Assembly (NCBI GenBank): GCA_029856045.1
Contig: JAHQWG010000043.1
Span: 1-64,000, forward strand
Length of the DNA stretch: 64,000 nt
DNA from: Promethearchaeia archaeon
GTDB lineage: Archaea; Asgardarchaeota; Lokiarchaeia; Sigyniarchaeales; SOKP01
Direction: 5' to 3'
The notes under the pieces were generated by a model. That model saw only the letters and a program-made list of their open reading frames with translations. It was not told the DNA's origin and made no database searches. Below are positions 19,639 to 31,400 of the stretch, piece after piece; position 1 is the stretch's first letter, and each line of letters begins with the position of its first letter. Both the position numbers and the translations under genes were made by a program.

Positions 19639-20238
19639 TTACTTTTTGCCATTAGGCTGAGAAATAAATTTTTTATAATATTTTCTCCCTTCCCTGAGAT
19701 AAAATATTTTCTTTATATCTTTCATGCTCGTAGAAAACCAGAAAATCAAAAACATTAAACCAAATATAATAAATATTGTTGGGGACAAGAGAGTGATAAA
19801 AAAATAAAAAATGAGATAGATTGATATTAAAAAACTAATCATGAACCCCACCAGGCGCAACTTTGTTCTCTGCATAAATGACTGATCATTCAAGCTTAAA
19901 TGACAATCACAGCAAATTAGAGGTACTTTAACATTAAATTTTGCTTCATAATAAAGACTTTGAACAATTGTCAGGAGTCTATGAATTCTATTACCACACA
20001 ATTGACATTTAATTCTTTCTTTCTGCCGATCTCTTTCAATCAAATCAATTTCCCTCTTTGGAAAAAAACAATCATTATTATAATAATGTTCACAAGCCTT
20101 ACAAGTTAATATCTTCTCAAGTTGCCTTTCTTGATATACCGTTTTATGTGGAATTTTAAAAAATTGATAATAATTATGATTTTTACAAATTGTTCTACCC
20201 TTATTATCAATTTCAAAAGAGGGCTCTATAAACTTCAT
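19639..20238 (-). CDS. Cys-rich putative membrane protein
   Basis: CKACEHYYNNDC, CQLCGNRIH, CCDCH plus two TM helices. Confidence 0.55.
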   Translation of the reverse strand: MKFIEPSFEIDNKGRTICKNHNYYQFFKIPHKTVYQERQLEKILTCKACEHYYNNDCFFPKREIDLIERDRQKERIKCQLCGNRIHRLLTIVQSLYYEAKFNVKVPLICCDCHLSLNDQSFMQRTKLRLVGFMISFLISIYLIFYFFITLLSPTIFIIFGLMFLIFWFSTSMKDIKKIFYLREGRKYYKKFISQPNGKK

Positions 20239-20489
20239 TAAATATCAAACAAATTCGAAATGATCTTCTAATAAAGAAGTATTTTTTACATATTTATTTT
20301 TTTCCATTTGATTATATTGCTAAAGTTTAAATGAATTTATGCATTGTATTTATTTCCTTTAATATTTTCCTAAGGAATGAATTTTATACCGGATTTCATA
20401 AGATTTAAACGAGTAAAAATTAATTTTTTGAAAAATGATTTATAAAAATTTTTATATAGTCATATTTTTATCTTGTTTTTAGCTTACTT

Positions 20490-21734
20490 ATGAATATTCC
20501 AGATCTATCTGAAAATTTTTCCAATTTAAATAAAAAGGATATTCTCGAAAGAGCAAAGAAATTTATTTTTTCTACAGGGCTAAATGACGGAGCAAGTCAG
20601 CTAAGTAAGACAAATATGGCATATGGATTGGCCCAGTTTCATTATATACAACAAAAATATGGTTTAAACCCAAATGCATTATTTATTTCAACTCCAGATG
20701 AAACAATTTCAAGAAACATATTTCGATGGAATTCTGGAGTTAGTTATGGAGGCCGGCTTAATTGGGGAAACGGTCAAGAAAGAATTATTTTTTTAAATAC
20801 AAAACCCAATGGTTGTGGTTTATTGGTTGGAGGTTTATATGAAAGACCAAGCCCCTCTGAAATAATTAAAAAAATTGAAGATATTAAAAATGAAGAGCTG
20901 TATTTAGAAAATGTTAAACTCAAGTGGGATTACTCTATAGGAAATCATTTTATTGATATTTATCAAACAAAAAATTTATCTGATATTGACTTTCCACCAT
21001 TTATGTTTGTTATTCATGGCTCCGTATCTGAATTTCGTGATGATCACTATGGTTTAGGATTATATATTGATAAATCTAATACATTAAAGGAACATGCAAC
21101 TCTTGTTAAAACACCTTTTGGGAATCAGTACATATTACAAGATAGTTTAGCAAAGGAATATTTGGATTTTCATAATTACGCAATTAATTTTGCTGAAAAA
21201 AAAAGAGAATATATTGGAACGAAAATATTTAATGAGTTTAATATTATATCTAATAAATCCCATCAATTCTTATCTGATTATAATAATATATATTTAGGTT
21301 GCCATTGTACAGATCTTTCAAAGTACAATAATACTCATTCAAATTTATTTCCAATTTGTATTAGGGCAGATATGCCCGCATATATTTTCGAAGGAAAACA
21401 AAATTTTTCTTATACAGTTTTAAAAAATCTTAATTTTCTTGAACTTGCACAGAAATTTGATTTAATAGATACAATGTTAAATGCAAATGTCTTACCTCAC
21501 GGTGCAGGATATGCATTTCCTGATATCGAAAATGTAGAAGAAGTAATAGAAGTTGGAACAAATAGATATTATCTGTGTAGTCTAAAATCTAAAGTTGGCG
21601 CCAAAAAGATTTTCAGAAATCCTAGAGAAATGCAATTTATATATCGGGATCGAAGTGTGATACTTAAAACATTGCAATTAGATTTAGGATCAATTGTGGC
21701 AAGGCTAGACCCTGATTTTATATTAAAGATTTAG
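20490..21734 (+). CDS. Divergent RtcB-like (tRNA/RNA ligase superfamily) protein
   Basis: RtcB-order motifs: NGCGLLVGG, YSIGNHFIDIY, VIHGSVSEFRDDHYGLG, NYAINFAEKKREYIG, FPICIRADMPAYIFEG, LPHGAGYAF. Confidence 0.5.
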   Translation: MNIPDLSENFSNLNKKDILERAKKFIFSTGLNDGASQLSKTNMAYGLAQFHYIQQKYGLNPNALFISTPDETISRNIFRWNSGVSYGGRLNWGNGQERIIFLNTKPNGCGLLVGGLYERPSPSEIIKKIEDIKNEELYLENVKLKWDYSIGNHFIDIYQTKNLSDIDFPPFMFVIHGSVSEFRDDHYGLGLYIDKSNTLKEHATLVKTPFGNQYILQDSLAKEYLDFHNYAINFAEKKREYIGTKIFNEFNIISNKSHQFLSDYNNIYLGCHCTDLSKYNNTHSNLFPICIRADMPAYIFEGKQNFSYTVLKNLNFLELAQKFDLIDTMLNANVLPHGAGYAFPDIENVEEVIEVGTNRYYLCSLKSKVGAKKIFRNPREMQFIYRDRSVILKTLQLDLGSIVARLDPDFILKI

Positions 21735-21747
21735 AAAAAAATAGTAG

Positions 21748-23862
21748 TTATTCAATTTTTGATCCCAATTTTAAATCTTTTTTTTCATCAATAGTTAAGA
21801 GAGAAATATTATCGTTTTCATCAACAGCGGCTAAAAGCATTCCTTGAGATAAAATTCCTTTCATTTTTTTAGGTTGTAAATTGGTTAATACAATGATCTT
21901 CTTTCCAATGAGTTCTTCTGGTTTGTAGGTCTCAGCTATTCCAGCAACCAGAGTTCTTTGCTCAAATTCCAGATCAATTTTTAATTTTAATAATTTATCC
22001 GCATTTTTAATAGGTTTTGCTTCAATTATCTTGGCAATACGTATATCCAATTTTTTAAAATCTTCATATGTGATAGGGGAGTTTTTTTTAGATTCTTTTA
22101 TCAATTCCTTTCTTACTCCTTTTTGACTTCGAATTTCTTTTAATTTATTTTGTAAATCTTTTATTTCAAGTTTTTGGAAGATAGGTTCTGGTTTTTTAAT
22201 TTTATGTCCAGTTTGAATAGCATTAATGGAAATTTGAGACCATTTAGTAAGTATTCTTTCTTCCTCAAAATTTAAGAAAAATTCAATTTTTTTAGATGAT
22301 AAAGGAATAAATGGTTCTAATAAAATAGATAAGCTGTGAACAAATTGAATGCATATATTTAAAACATGTCCTGCTTTTGCCTTTGTTTTATCTTCTTTAA
22401 TTAAATGCCAAGGTTCTTTTTCACTTAAATAAACATTTGCTTCTCTAGAACAAGATATTATCTCTTTTAATGCCTTTTTTAACTCAAACTGATCAATTAA
22501 ATTTCCAACAACTTTACCAATATTTTCGATTTTTGAGAGAAATTTTTTATCTAAGTTATCTGTTTTCATTCGTGGAGGAACTTTTCCCTCAAAATATCTG
22601 TAAATAAAAGTAAATGTTCGATGGATAAAATTTCCTAAATTATCATTTAAAATATTAATATTATTTTGAAATTCAGACCATAAAAATGAAGTATCGCTCT
22701 TCTCTGGACGATTAAAAATTAAATTAAATCGCCAATAATCTACAGGTGCTAATTCTAAAGCCTCATCAATCCAAATTCCTATATTTCTAGATTTTGAAAA
22801 TTTATCATCCTCAAACATTAAAAATTCAGTTGATGAAACATTATAAGGAAGTTCAAATTTCTCACTTTCGAGTTTATTTTTATTATATGCTATAATTAAA
22901 CCGGGAAATATCAATAAATGAAAAATTATATTATCTTTCGCGATGAAATAAACAGAACGAGTGTTTTTATCATTCCAAAAATATTCAAATTTTGATTTAT
23001 CTCCAACTATTTTTTCTGCCCATTCTTTAACTGCAGAGATATATCCCAATACGGCTTCAAACCATACGTATATAGATTTATTTTCTGCTTCTTTAAATGG
23101 TGCGGGAATTCCCCATTTTAAATCACGAGTAATTGCTCTCTGTGGTAATCCTTTTTTAATTGAATTAAGGCATGATGTTCGGGCATTTGCAGGTATTAGT
23201 TTATTTTCAACAATAAATTTCTCCAATTCTTTCTCTAATTTTGAAAAATCCAAATACCAATGTTTTGTTTTCCTTATTATTGGTTCTTTTCCACATATGT
23301 TACATCGGGGTTCTATCAATTCCACAGGTGTTAATAATTTTCCACATTCTGGCGAATCACATTGATCGCCTCGAGCAGCATCAAATCCACAATGAGGACA
23401 TGTTCCAACAATAAATCGGTCGGGTAAGAACAATTTATCATTATCACAATAAAATTCATCTGTCTCTTTCTCAAAGATATACCCATTTTTTTGAATTTCA
23501 AGGAAAAAATCTTGAACGAATTTCATATGTATTGGGTTATGTGTATCTGTATAATTATCAAAAGATATTTGCCATTTCTCGAAAAGATCTTTGATTAAGT
23601 TATGATTTTTTATTGCTAACTCTTCGGGAGTTATATTTATTTTTTTTGCTGCTACAATAGCAGGACTTCCATGCATATCACTACCAGATACAAATACAAC
23701 TTCTGCACCTTTTGATCTTAAATATCTTGCAAAAATATCAGCAGAGAGAATACTCCCAATCATGTTTCCTAAATGCGGAATAGCATTTACATAAGGCCAT
23801 GCAGAAGTACAAACCCATTTTTCTTTTTTATCGGTGTTTTTCAATTTAATTATCACCTTCAA
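21748..23862 (-). CDS. metG: Methionyl-tRNA synthetase with C-terminal tRNA-binding domain
   Basis: SAWPYVNAIPHLGNMIG (HIGH region), DDKFSKSRNIGIW (KMSKS region), zinc motifs, C-terminal EMAP/Trbp-like IRIAKIIEAKPIKNADKLLKLKIDL. Confidence 0.95.
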   Translation of the reverse strand: MKVIIKLKNTDKKEKWVCTSAWPYVNAIPHLGNMIGSILSADIFARYLRSKGAEVVFVSGSDMHGSPAIVAAKKINITPEELAIKNHNLIKDLFEKWQISFDNYTDTHNPIHMKFVQDFFLEIQKNGYIFEKETDEFYCDNDKLFLPDRFIVGTCPHCGFDAARGDQCDSPECGKLLTPVELIEPRCNICGKEPIIRKTKHWYLDFSKLEKELEKFIVENKLIPANARTSCLNSIKKGLPQRAITRDLKWGIPAPFKEAENKSIYVWFEAVLGYISAVKEWAEKIVGDKSKFEYFWNDKNTRSVYFIAKDNIIFHLLIFPGLIIAYNKNKLESEKFELPYNVSSTEFLMFEDDKFSKSRNIGIWIDEALELAPVDYWRFNLIFNRPEKSDTSFLWSEFQNNINILNDNLGNFIHRTFTFIYRYFEGKVPPRMKTDNLDKKFLSKIENIGKVVGNLIDQFELKKALKEIISCSREANVYLSEKEPWHLIKEDKTKAKAGHVLNICIQFVHSLSILLEPFIPLSSKKIEFFLNFEEERILTKWSQISINAIQTGHKIKKPEPIFQKLEIKDLQNKLKEIRSQKGVRKELIKESKKNSPITYEDFKKLDIRIAKIIEAKPIKNADKLLKLKIDLEFEQRTLVAGIAETYKPEELIGKKIIVLTNLQPKKMKGILSQGMLLAAVDENDNISLLTIDEKKDLKLGSKIE

Positions 23863-24017
23863 TTAATCTACAGTAAGAATAACTACAAGATAAATAAAAT
23901 TAATAAAAATTTGAAGTTTATGGTTTATTTAATAATAGAAGATTCAAGATTAAATAAATTCAGAAATTGATTATCGTTTTTTCTAGAAAAAAAACACTCA
24001 TTGAAATCTTTTTTTTC

Positions 24018-25481
24018 TCAAATTTTTTCATTAGGTCCAACTTCGGTATTATTAAGATTTTTCAGTTCAATTGCTCTTTTTGCAAGGATAAGTTTTATAT
24101 TTTCAATATCTTCATTTATTTTACGTTTTGCATATCCCCATAGTATTGCTCCGGGCACACCAATAAAAGTAATAACTAAGGATGCTAAAATATAATTCTG
24201 TCCACTTGCTGAAAGCACAGCTCCTGCAATTAAAGGTCCAGTTCCTTGACCTAATGTTTCTAAAAATTGATTCCAAGAGGATACTCTTCCTTGAGCCTCT
24301 GGTAAATTAATTGCTTGTAGAATTGGTGGTTGATTAATTTGATATATTGCTCGAACTGAGCTGATGGAAAACCAGAGAACACCAGTAATCCAAAATTGAG
24401 GGAATTGCAATAAAAAAAAGAAATTATTGCCTTGTTCTTCAGTAAATCCCGAATCCCCAAAAGGCACTATAAAAATAAATAATTGAGCAATAGCAAGCCA
24501 TATAATTGAAAAAACAATCAGATCAAGGCGGATTTGGATATTCTTTTTACCCCATTCATCTGATTTTTTTGCAAAACCCAAAGAGCCTAGAAATGCGCCA
24601 GGCATACCGAACAAAACTACAATGAATGCAGTAGAAACTGAACTAATATTTAATGGAGGTGTTTGTAGATATGGTAATATTAAAAAATTAAGTGTGCCTA
24701 ATAAGACACAGGTGAATATACCTTCAATAAAAGCAACAATATTAGTTGTTCTTAAAATCGTAGATTTAATTGTTTTTTTTGTTAAACGATAGTTATATGT
24801 AATGTTGTTATCTTCAAGTACTTCCGTTAATACACCTAAAGATCGAAATGCTCTCTTGGGTTCATTGATTTTTAAACCAATTATGAATGTGCTTAAAATG
24901 ACCATTATACCTATACTCCAATAATAAATTTTCCAATATCCCCCATAAATTAAAGCTGATGAGATAATCATACCAATAACTAATGAAATTTGGGCTATTG
25001 AGTGAAAAATTCCAAAAAATTGGGAGCGATTTTCACTTTCAAGATTATCATTAGTGTAGCTCAATAATATTGGACGGATGCCTCCAAGTCCAAATCCCGC
25101 TATCATATTACATAAGAGAAACCATACCCAAGTAATTATTCCTTCACCCTCTGGTGCAAAACCATTCAAGAGATAAGCGGATCCAATTAAACTTAAAATA
25201 AATAGAAATAGATTTTTTCTCGAAAAAAGGTCAGTGAAGTGCCCAATAATCATTCCTGAAAATGCCATTGCTACAAATTTTACTGATACGATTAAACCCA
25301 TTTCAAATGCATGGAATTCATCATTAGGCCACATAATATTGGAGAAATTTATCATATTTAGAACAAAAGCAGCCATTGTAAGAGCAATAATACTATATGA
25401 TAAAAAAATTGGCCATAATTCTTTAACTTTTGGTGCAACTTCAATTTTCTCATCTTTTCGGCCAAATACTCTCCCAATCAT
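24018..25481 (-). CDS. MFS transporter
   Basis: About 12 TM; GHFTDLFSRKNLFLF MFS motif A-like. Confidence 0.85.
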   Translation of the reverse strand: MIGRVFGRKDEKIEVAPKVKELWPIFLSYSIIALTMAAFVLNMINFSNIMWPNDEFHAFEMGLIVSVKFVAMAFSGMIIGHFTDLFSRKNLFLFILSLIGSAYLLNGFAPEGEGIITWVWFLLCNMIAGFGLGGIRPILLSYTNDNLESENRSQFFGIFHSIAQISLVIGMIISSALIYGGYWKIYYWSIGIMVILSTFIIGLKINEPKRAFRSLGVLTEVLEDNNITYNYRLTKKTIKSTILRTTNIVAFIEGIFTCVLLGTLNFLILPYLQTPPLNISSVSTAFIVVLFGMPGAFLGSLGFAKKSDEWGKKNIQIRLDLIVFSIIWLAIAQLFIFIVPFGDSGFTEEQGNNFFFLLQFPQFWITGVLWFSISSVRAIYQINQPPILQAINLPEAQGRVSSWNQFLETLGQGTGPLIAGAVLSASGQNYILASLVITFIGVPGAILWGYAKRKINEDIENIKLILAKRAIELKNLNNTEVGPNEKI

Positions 25482-25570
25482 TATCTATCTAAATATTTAA
25501 TATAATTTAATCTTACTGATATTTATTAAATAATATAAAGAAGGAAAAATATGATTAAATCCATTCGAAT

Positions 25571-26743
25571 TTACATGATTATTGAACCACAGTTTCTACA
25601 TGACTTTGTTTCATTATACATCTTCTTTAAGCAAGGTTCATGGAAATATGCACCACAATTCTCGCAACGGTAAATATCATATTGTCCAATAAAAATATTT
25701 CTACATTGTGAACAAGACTCATCTATCTCAACGACTTTATTTACAGGTATTTTAATCATTCGTGTTGATTTTTTATCTTGTTGATCAATAATTTTAATAC
25801 CAATTTTTTCTTTTGAAATAGAATTAACCATTTTCATTATTGATTGAGGCACTCTCAATAAAAAATAACAGAAAGGGCAGCGAAAAATAGAAACTGCATA
25901 TTCTGATTTCTTTGCCCAGAGCGCAGCGCAATGTAGATGATACGATCGGCCACAAGAAGGGCAATAGCGACCGCTGGCAAAAAAATCCGCACCATTAAGA
26001 GGATTTTTAATTGAGTGGCAAATTTGACATTTTTCCTGACCTTTTCCTCCCATCATTGCTTTAATTTCGGTTACTGTAGGACGTCGTAATTCAACTGCAA
26101 TATCATTCACTAATGGCGGATGATGATTTTCAGATTTATTGGAGGAAAAATAATCTGATGTTTCCTTCAAATTTTTCTTCGAAGCAAATTGTTTACCTGC
26201 ACTAATTAATGCCTTTGAATTATTGAAATAACCAAATTCACCATTTGTCTTTTGAGAATAATTTTTAAGATAGTTTTCCTGATAATGCATACTTTTACCG
26301 ATTTGACACACATCAATAAAAATTCCTAACCCTTGTGCAATATCAACCAGTTTATCAAGATCAGGTCTATCATCTTCAATCTTTCCATCAGTTATGATAA
26401 ATATTCTCTGAATCTTTCCTCCGATTTTTCTCATTTCTTGGACAAGTACTTGTAGAGCAAATTTAATCCCTTCACCTAAATTTCCTTGACCCGAAATTTC
26501 TACATTTTCTAATAGTTTTAATAACTTAGTTTCATCATTCAAAAAAGGACTTATTCTTTTTGTGCCTTTTCCATATGTAATTAACATAATTCGGTCTTTA
26601 GGATCAATTAGAATTTTGGAAGAAATGAAATTCTTTACCGAGTTTAAAGCTACTGTTAATCTTCTTGGTTTAAAATCACTTCTAATCATTGAACGGGAGC
26701 AATCGATGAGGATTACAGTATCTTCGAGTTTAATTTCTTCCAA
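25571..26743 (-). CDS. vWA-domain protein with two RING-like zinc domains (Ssl1/p44-like architecture)
   Basis: ILIDCSRSMIRSDF MIDAS; CQICH...CPSCGRSYHLHC...CPFC; C-terminal CSQCRN...CENCGAYFHEPC...CRNCG. Confidence 0.75.
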   Translation of the reverse strand: MEEIKLEDTVILIDCSRSMIRSDFKPRRLTVALNSVKNFISSKILIDPKDRIMLITYGKGTKRISPFLNDETKLLKLLENVEISGQGNLGEGIKFALQVLVQEMRKIGGKIQRIFIITDGKIEDDRPDLDKLVDIAQGLGIFIDVCQIGKSMHYQENYLKNYSQKTNGEFGYFNNSKALISAGKQFASKKNLKETSDYFSSNKSENHHPPLVNDIAVELRRPTVTEIKAMMGGKGQEKCQICHSIKNPLNGADFFASGRYCPSCGRSYHLHCAALWAKKSEYAVSIFRCPFCYFLLRVPQSIMKMVNSISKEKIGIKIIDQQDKKSTRMIKIPVNKVVEIDESCSQCRNIFIGQYDIYRCENCGAYFHEPCLKKMYNETKSCRNCGSIIM

Positions 26744-26883
26744 TATAATTCACTAATTTACAAATAAACCCATATCACTTATTTTTATTCTTACTTATAC
26801 TAATTGTTACGTTAAAATAATTAAAAATTTTGTAAAATTATAAAAATTTTGTAAACCTTCAATTTAGCTAAAAAGATATAAAT

Positions 26884-28251
26884 TTAACGCAATAAATTTT
26901 GAATCTTTTTTATGTGTTGATTTAATTTAATTAATCTCTTTTCATTTTTCTCGTTATCAAATTCGGCAGTTAATATATCCTTAATTTCAAATAAATATTT
27001 TAAAGTTTTTATAAAATCTTTTTTCTTTTCTGCTTTAGTTGATTGATCTTTTGCAAATTCTAATTCTATTTCTTTATTTAAATTTAAAACTTCTAAAATT
27101 TGAAAGGAAATTTTTCCGATTTCAGCTTGCGCATTATATCTTTTAGCATAAACAAGTGCTTTTTCATATTCATTTAAAGCTTCTTGATACGCAGAATTTT
27201 TTTTAGCAACCTCAGCTTTTTTGAGATAAAAATTCATTTTTTGATGAGCTTCTTCAATACTTATTAATGTGCTTTCATTTACAATCTCTATTAATTCTTT
27301 TTTCTCCAAAATCTTTCGAATTTCGAATTCTCTTTCTTTTTTTTTCTGCTTCCTTATATCAAGTTCGTTTCTCTGAAATTGTAAATCTTTACTTAGAATT
27401 AGATTATGTCTAAGCATTTGATAAATATTCCAAAGTATTTCTTCTCTTGGTATAGTTCCTAATATTCGTGCAGTTGTATCTAAAATATTTGGAATAAAAA
27501 AATAGGGTTTCTCCTTCAACAAATCATTACTATATTCAAAAACAGCTTGTTGAATGAGAGAGAAATTATCGACAATATTGGGAGGAATTTGAGCAGATAA
27601 AGTCTGTGGATAAATTAAATTTACTTCAAACATTTTTTCAATCAATTTTTTAACAGATTTAAAAAATTCTAAATTACCGGTTTTTTCAAATTCTTTCAAT
27701 TTATCTCCATAGATCTTTTCAAAAATGTCTACAAAATGTGATAATAATTCTCTTAAATTAGATGAAGCGCTATTATCTAGTATTAGACAGATTCTACAAA
27801 ACTTACCATTTCGTAAAAGAATATTAAAATCTTTATATTGGAATTCATAAAAGTTTCTATCATAGGTATCCTGAGAAGTCCGTTTTTTATCAGATATTGC
27901 TAATTTTTCAGATGAAAATAGAATATTTGCTTGAATAAATCCTGACAATAAAGCTGCATCAATAGGAAAATCTCCAACAGCCATATTATATATAGGAACT
28001 CCATTATTTGAAAGTATTATAATATGCCTTATATTTAAAATATCTTTATATTTTTTCCAAATATATCTATAATTCATTTCTTGTCTTTTTATATCAGAAT
28101 CCTGTTCTAATGTCTCTATTTTGTCAATTATAAATTCTGCATTTTTAAATTTTTTAAATATACATCTTGGACAATAATCTGGATAACCTAGAGGACAAAC
28201 TGATTTATCTACTCCACATTCATAACCTAAAACCAATTTAAAGTAAGTCAA
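26884..28251 (-). CDS. Longin/roadblock-like sensor protein with C-terminal helical (TPR-like) region
   Basis: IIILSNNGVPIYNMAVGDFPIDAALLSGFIQANILFSSE...NLRELLSHFVDIFEKIYGDKL; N-terminal Cys cluster. Confidence 0.5.
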   Translation of the reverse strand: MTYFKLVLGYECGVDKSVCPLGYPDYCPRCIFKKFKNAEFIIDKIETLEQDSDIKRQEMNYRYIWKKYKDILNIRHIIILSNNGVPIYNMAVGDFPIDAALLSGFIQANILFSSEKLAISDKKRTSQDTYDRNFYEFQYKDFNILLRNGKFCRICLILDNSASSNLRELLSHFVDIFEKIYGDKLKEFEKTGNLEFFKSVKKLIEKMFEVNLIYPQTLSAQIPPNIVDNFSLIQQAVFEYSNDLLKEKPYFFIPNILDTTARILGTIPREEILWNIYQMLRHNLILSKDLQFQRNELDIRKQKKKEREFEIRKILEKKELIEIVNESTLISIEEAHQKMNFYLKKAEVAKKNSAYQEALNEYEKALVYAKRYNAQAEIGKISFQILEVLNLNKEIELEFAKDQSTKAEKKKDFIKTLKYLFEIKDILTAEFDNEKNEKRLIKLNQHIKKIQNLLR

Positions 28252-28496
28252 TTAATCAACCCTTAATTAATTGTTCAGTTATTTTATTTTAACAGTTTAA
28301 GTCTTACAATATTATTAATATTTATTTTTTCTTTTAAATTTAAAGGAATCTCTGGGATTTTAATATAAATTAAAAATTTAATAATTTGTTGCAATACGTA
28401 ATATATTTTCTATTGAATTAAAAATAACAACGAATTTAATATTAATTCTAAAATTTTAAAATCTATAGGAAATTTTAATTTTTATAAATTAAGTAA

Positions 28497-31400
28497 ATGG
28501 TAATACAAGTGAATATCAAAAAATCAAAATTGAAATGTATCTTTTTGGTCATATTTTTAGCATTTTTAATTTTGAATTCTTTGATAATAACTCCTAATAA
28601 TTTAACTTTTCAAAATAATGAGAATTCTCTTGATTCTCCAATTAAATATAAAAAAGATAATCCATCAATCTCCCAAACCGATTTGAACGATCCATTCTAT
28701 GGAGATGGATTAAATCAAACAATAAGGGCGTATATGAATAATATCTCTACTTCAACAATGACTAATGGTTCTTTTAATATCGCTGCTCCCAATTTAAACT
28801 CAAAATTGACCGCTGGTGAATTTAATTTCACATTTGATCAGAATTATAATACAACATACGAAATCGAAGATGATTCTGCATATGATTATCCAATTATTAC
28901 ATTTCCGTTTCAGGATACAACAGAGAATATAATTAGTGGTAATAACATTTCGGGTGGGATAGCGGAGATTACAGATGATAATTCCACATCATACTGGAAA
29001 ATAAATTCTACATCTTCTCCTGGTGTTATTAATTTTACAATTACTACCAATTTTACAAGTTCAAAAGATTCATTCTCTTTTAATTATTATAATATTAGTA
29101 GAATTGATGTGGATTTTACAATTAACTTAACAAAAGATGTTTATCTAACTGTTAAAATTCTGGACACACTTGATAATATATGGAAAAATGTCTCAACGGA
29201 TATTTTTATAAATAGTTCAGATTTAAATCAAAAGATAATAAATCTGGATATAATTAATGAAAACTTAAGGTATATAAATTCTTCTACTGGAAATAGTATT
29301 TTTCAATTTTATTTTAAAAACGCTATAGATAGTTTCAATTTGAGTTTTTATGAATTTGATGCTTTTGCCTCTTCTGTTTTTGAATTACCAATTACCAATG
29401 AAACTTATGTTGCATTGGAGTTTGATTTAAGAGGAAATGCAACTGTAAATGGTTTTCAAGCGTGGATAAGATCTTTAAATTTATCAGCAGCCACTAATTC
29501 AAAATTAAATATATCACTATATCGAGCAAATAGTACAGTCCAAAGAAGCCAAATAACCAGTGATACCACCCCTGCCGAAAATATCTTAATTAAACCAGAA
29601 GACTTTATTGATTCTATTGAATTAATTAATTATACTGATGATTCAGTAGTCAATTTTAGTTTTACTACACCGATAACAAATCTCAATGTAAGTAATTATT
29701 TTTTTGTAATAAAATCAAATATTAGCACGGACGCCTTTCATTTAATGATTTTACCACGGACGGGTCAAGGCAGTGATCCTGATTCGATAAATAATCATTT
29801 ATTACTTAAAACGGAGGATGATGGATCTTCTTGGATAAAATATCAAAAACTAGGCTATGGACCAAACTTTGATGCAAGTCCTTTCACAATTAATGTAACC
29901 AGAGGATGGATGCCTAATGATATTTTAAATATCACTATAGAAAATAAAACAATATCAAATATGGAGATTAGCACTTATCCATACAATGAATCTTCAACAT
30001 ATACTTGGGGTTTAGGGAATTGGACTGGAGAATTTGAAGAACCAGTAAATACATCAAACGGTGCAAAATTTGAGGTTGTTTTGAATTGGAATAAAAATAT
30101 TACATCTCACTTATTTTTCAATGTATCATACTCTGCAACTGCTTATTCATTAGAAAATGCTACTGCACTTTATAACTGCACATATAACAATCTTCCAAAA
30201 TGGGAGTTGAATTATACTTTTAATAATGATAGTAGTTATTTCGTCAATTGGTCATTTTTAGAATTTTGGTATATATATCCTTTATATTGGACTCCATATG
30301 ATTTAATCTGTGCAGATTATAAATCAAAATATGATGCAAATTCTGCAGGAACTTTAATTGAGAATGGTTCTTTCGGTAAATATATTGTTCAAAATAATAC
30401 TATTATAAATACTACAAATCCAAATCATAATGGAAATTATTCTCTAAAATTAACCAGTTTTAATTGTATTTACAATATGACATCTTATCTAAACTTCAAT
30501 AATTCATATTATTGGCCAACTAATGGGTTTATGTTTGGAGATAATGTTTCAGTTCAATTAAATATCCAAGATCATACGGGGGACTCAGTCTATAATGGAA
30601 TTGCAAATGCAAGTCTATTTTTACCAAATGGAACAAAATTAAATATTTGGAATCTTTCTGATTCTGAAGGAATAATTGATGATACTTTAAATGTTGCAAC
30701 TTATGATTTCGATAATTCGAATATTTTTAATTCAACCTTTTTAAACGAAAAAGGTTCTTACACAATTGGTTTCTTTTGGAATAATGGAACTGCAATAGGC
30801 TGCAAAAAGAAAGTTTTCTTTTTATCTGAATACGATTTTAATATAATTGATTGTATTTATGATGAGGAGGAAGGAGGAAATATTTTTGAAGGAAATCTAA
30901 TTAGGGCTGACACTGATTTAAATAATATCTCTCTGTTAATTGCAACTGTTAATGAATCAACGGATATAAATAAATTTGCAATTAATAATTCAATCTCTGA
31001 GCAATTTTCAAGTATTGATAATTTGATTGTAGAAATGACTAATTTCCTTCAAAATGAGACGATAATAAGCCCAGAAGAAGATATTTCCTTTAAGATTACA
31101 GTAAAAAATAAAGATTTATATTTTCCTTTTAACGTAAGATTATCCATTCAATTAATTTCACCCATTAATCCAAATTGGATCATGACTGAAGTGAATACTC
31201 CAAATCAATTATTGAACTTTACAGGAACACCTAATGATTCATATGAATTTAATTATAATATAACTTTTAATAGTAAAAATCTGGATGGGACATGGTATGG
31301 GGTAAATTCACCTATTAGACTTGGTGGTTGTCAAACAAAAGTTAAAATATTTATTGAAGATGAATTTTGTGGTTCTTGGATAAATAATGATTATTCAATT

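Noticed and set aside
26820-26860. Direct repeat AAAAATTTTGTAAA (two copies) upstream of the vWA-RING gene
   Set aside because: Only two copies of an AT-only-like motif in a very AT-rich gap; not distinguishable from background by eye.
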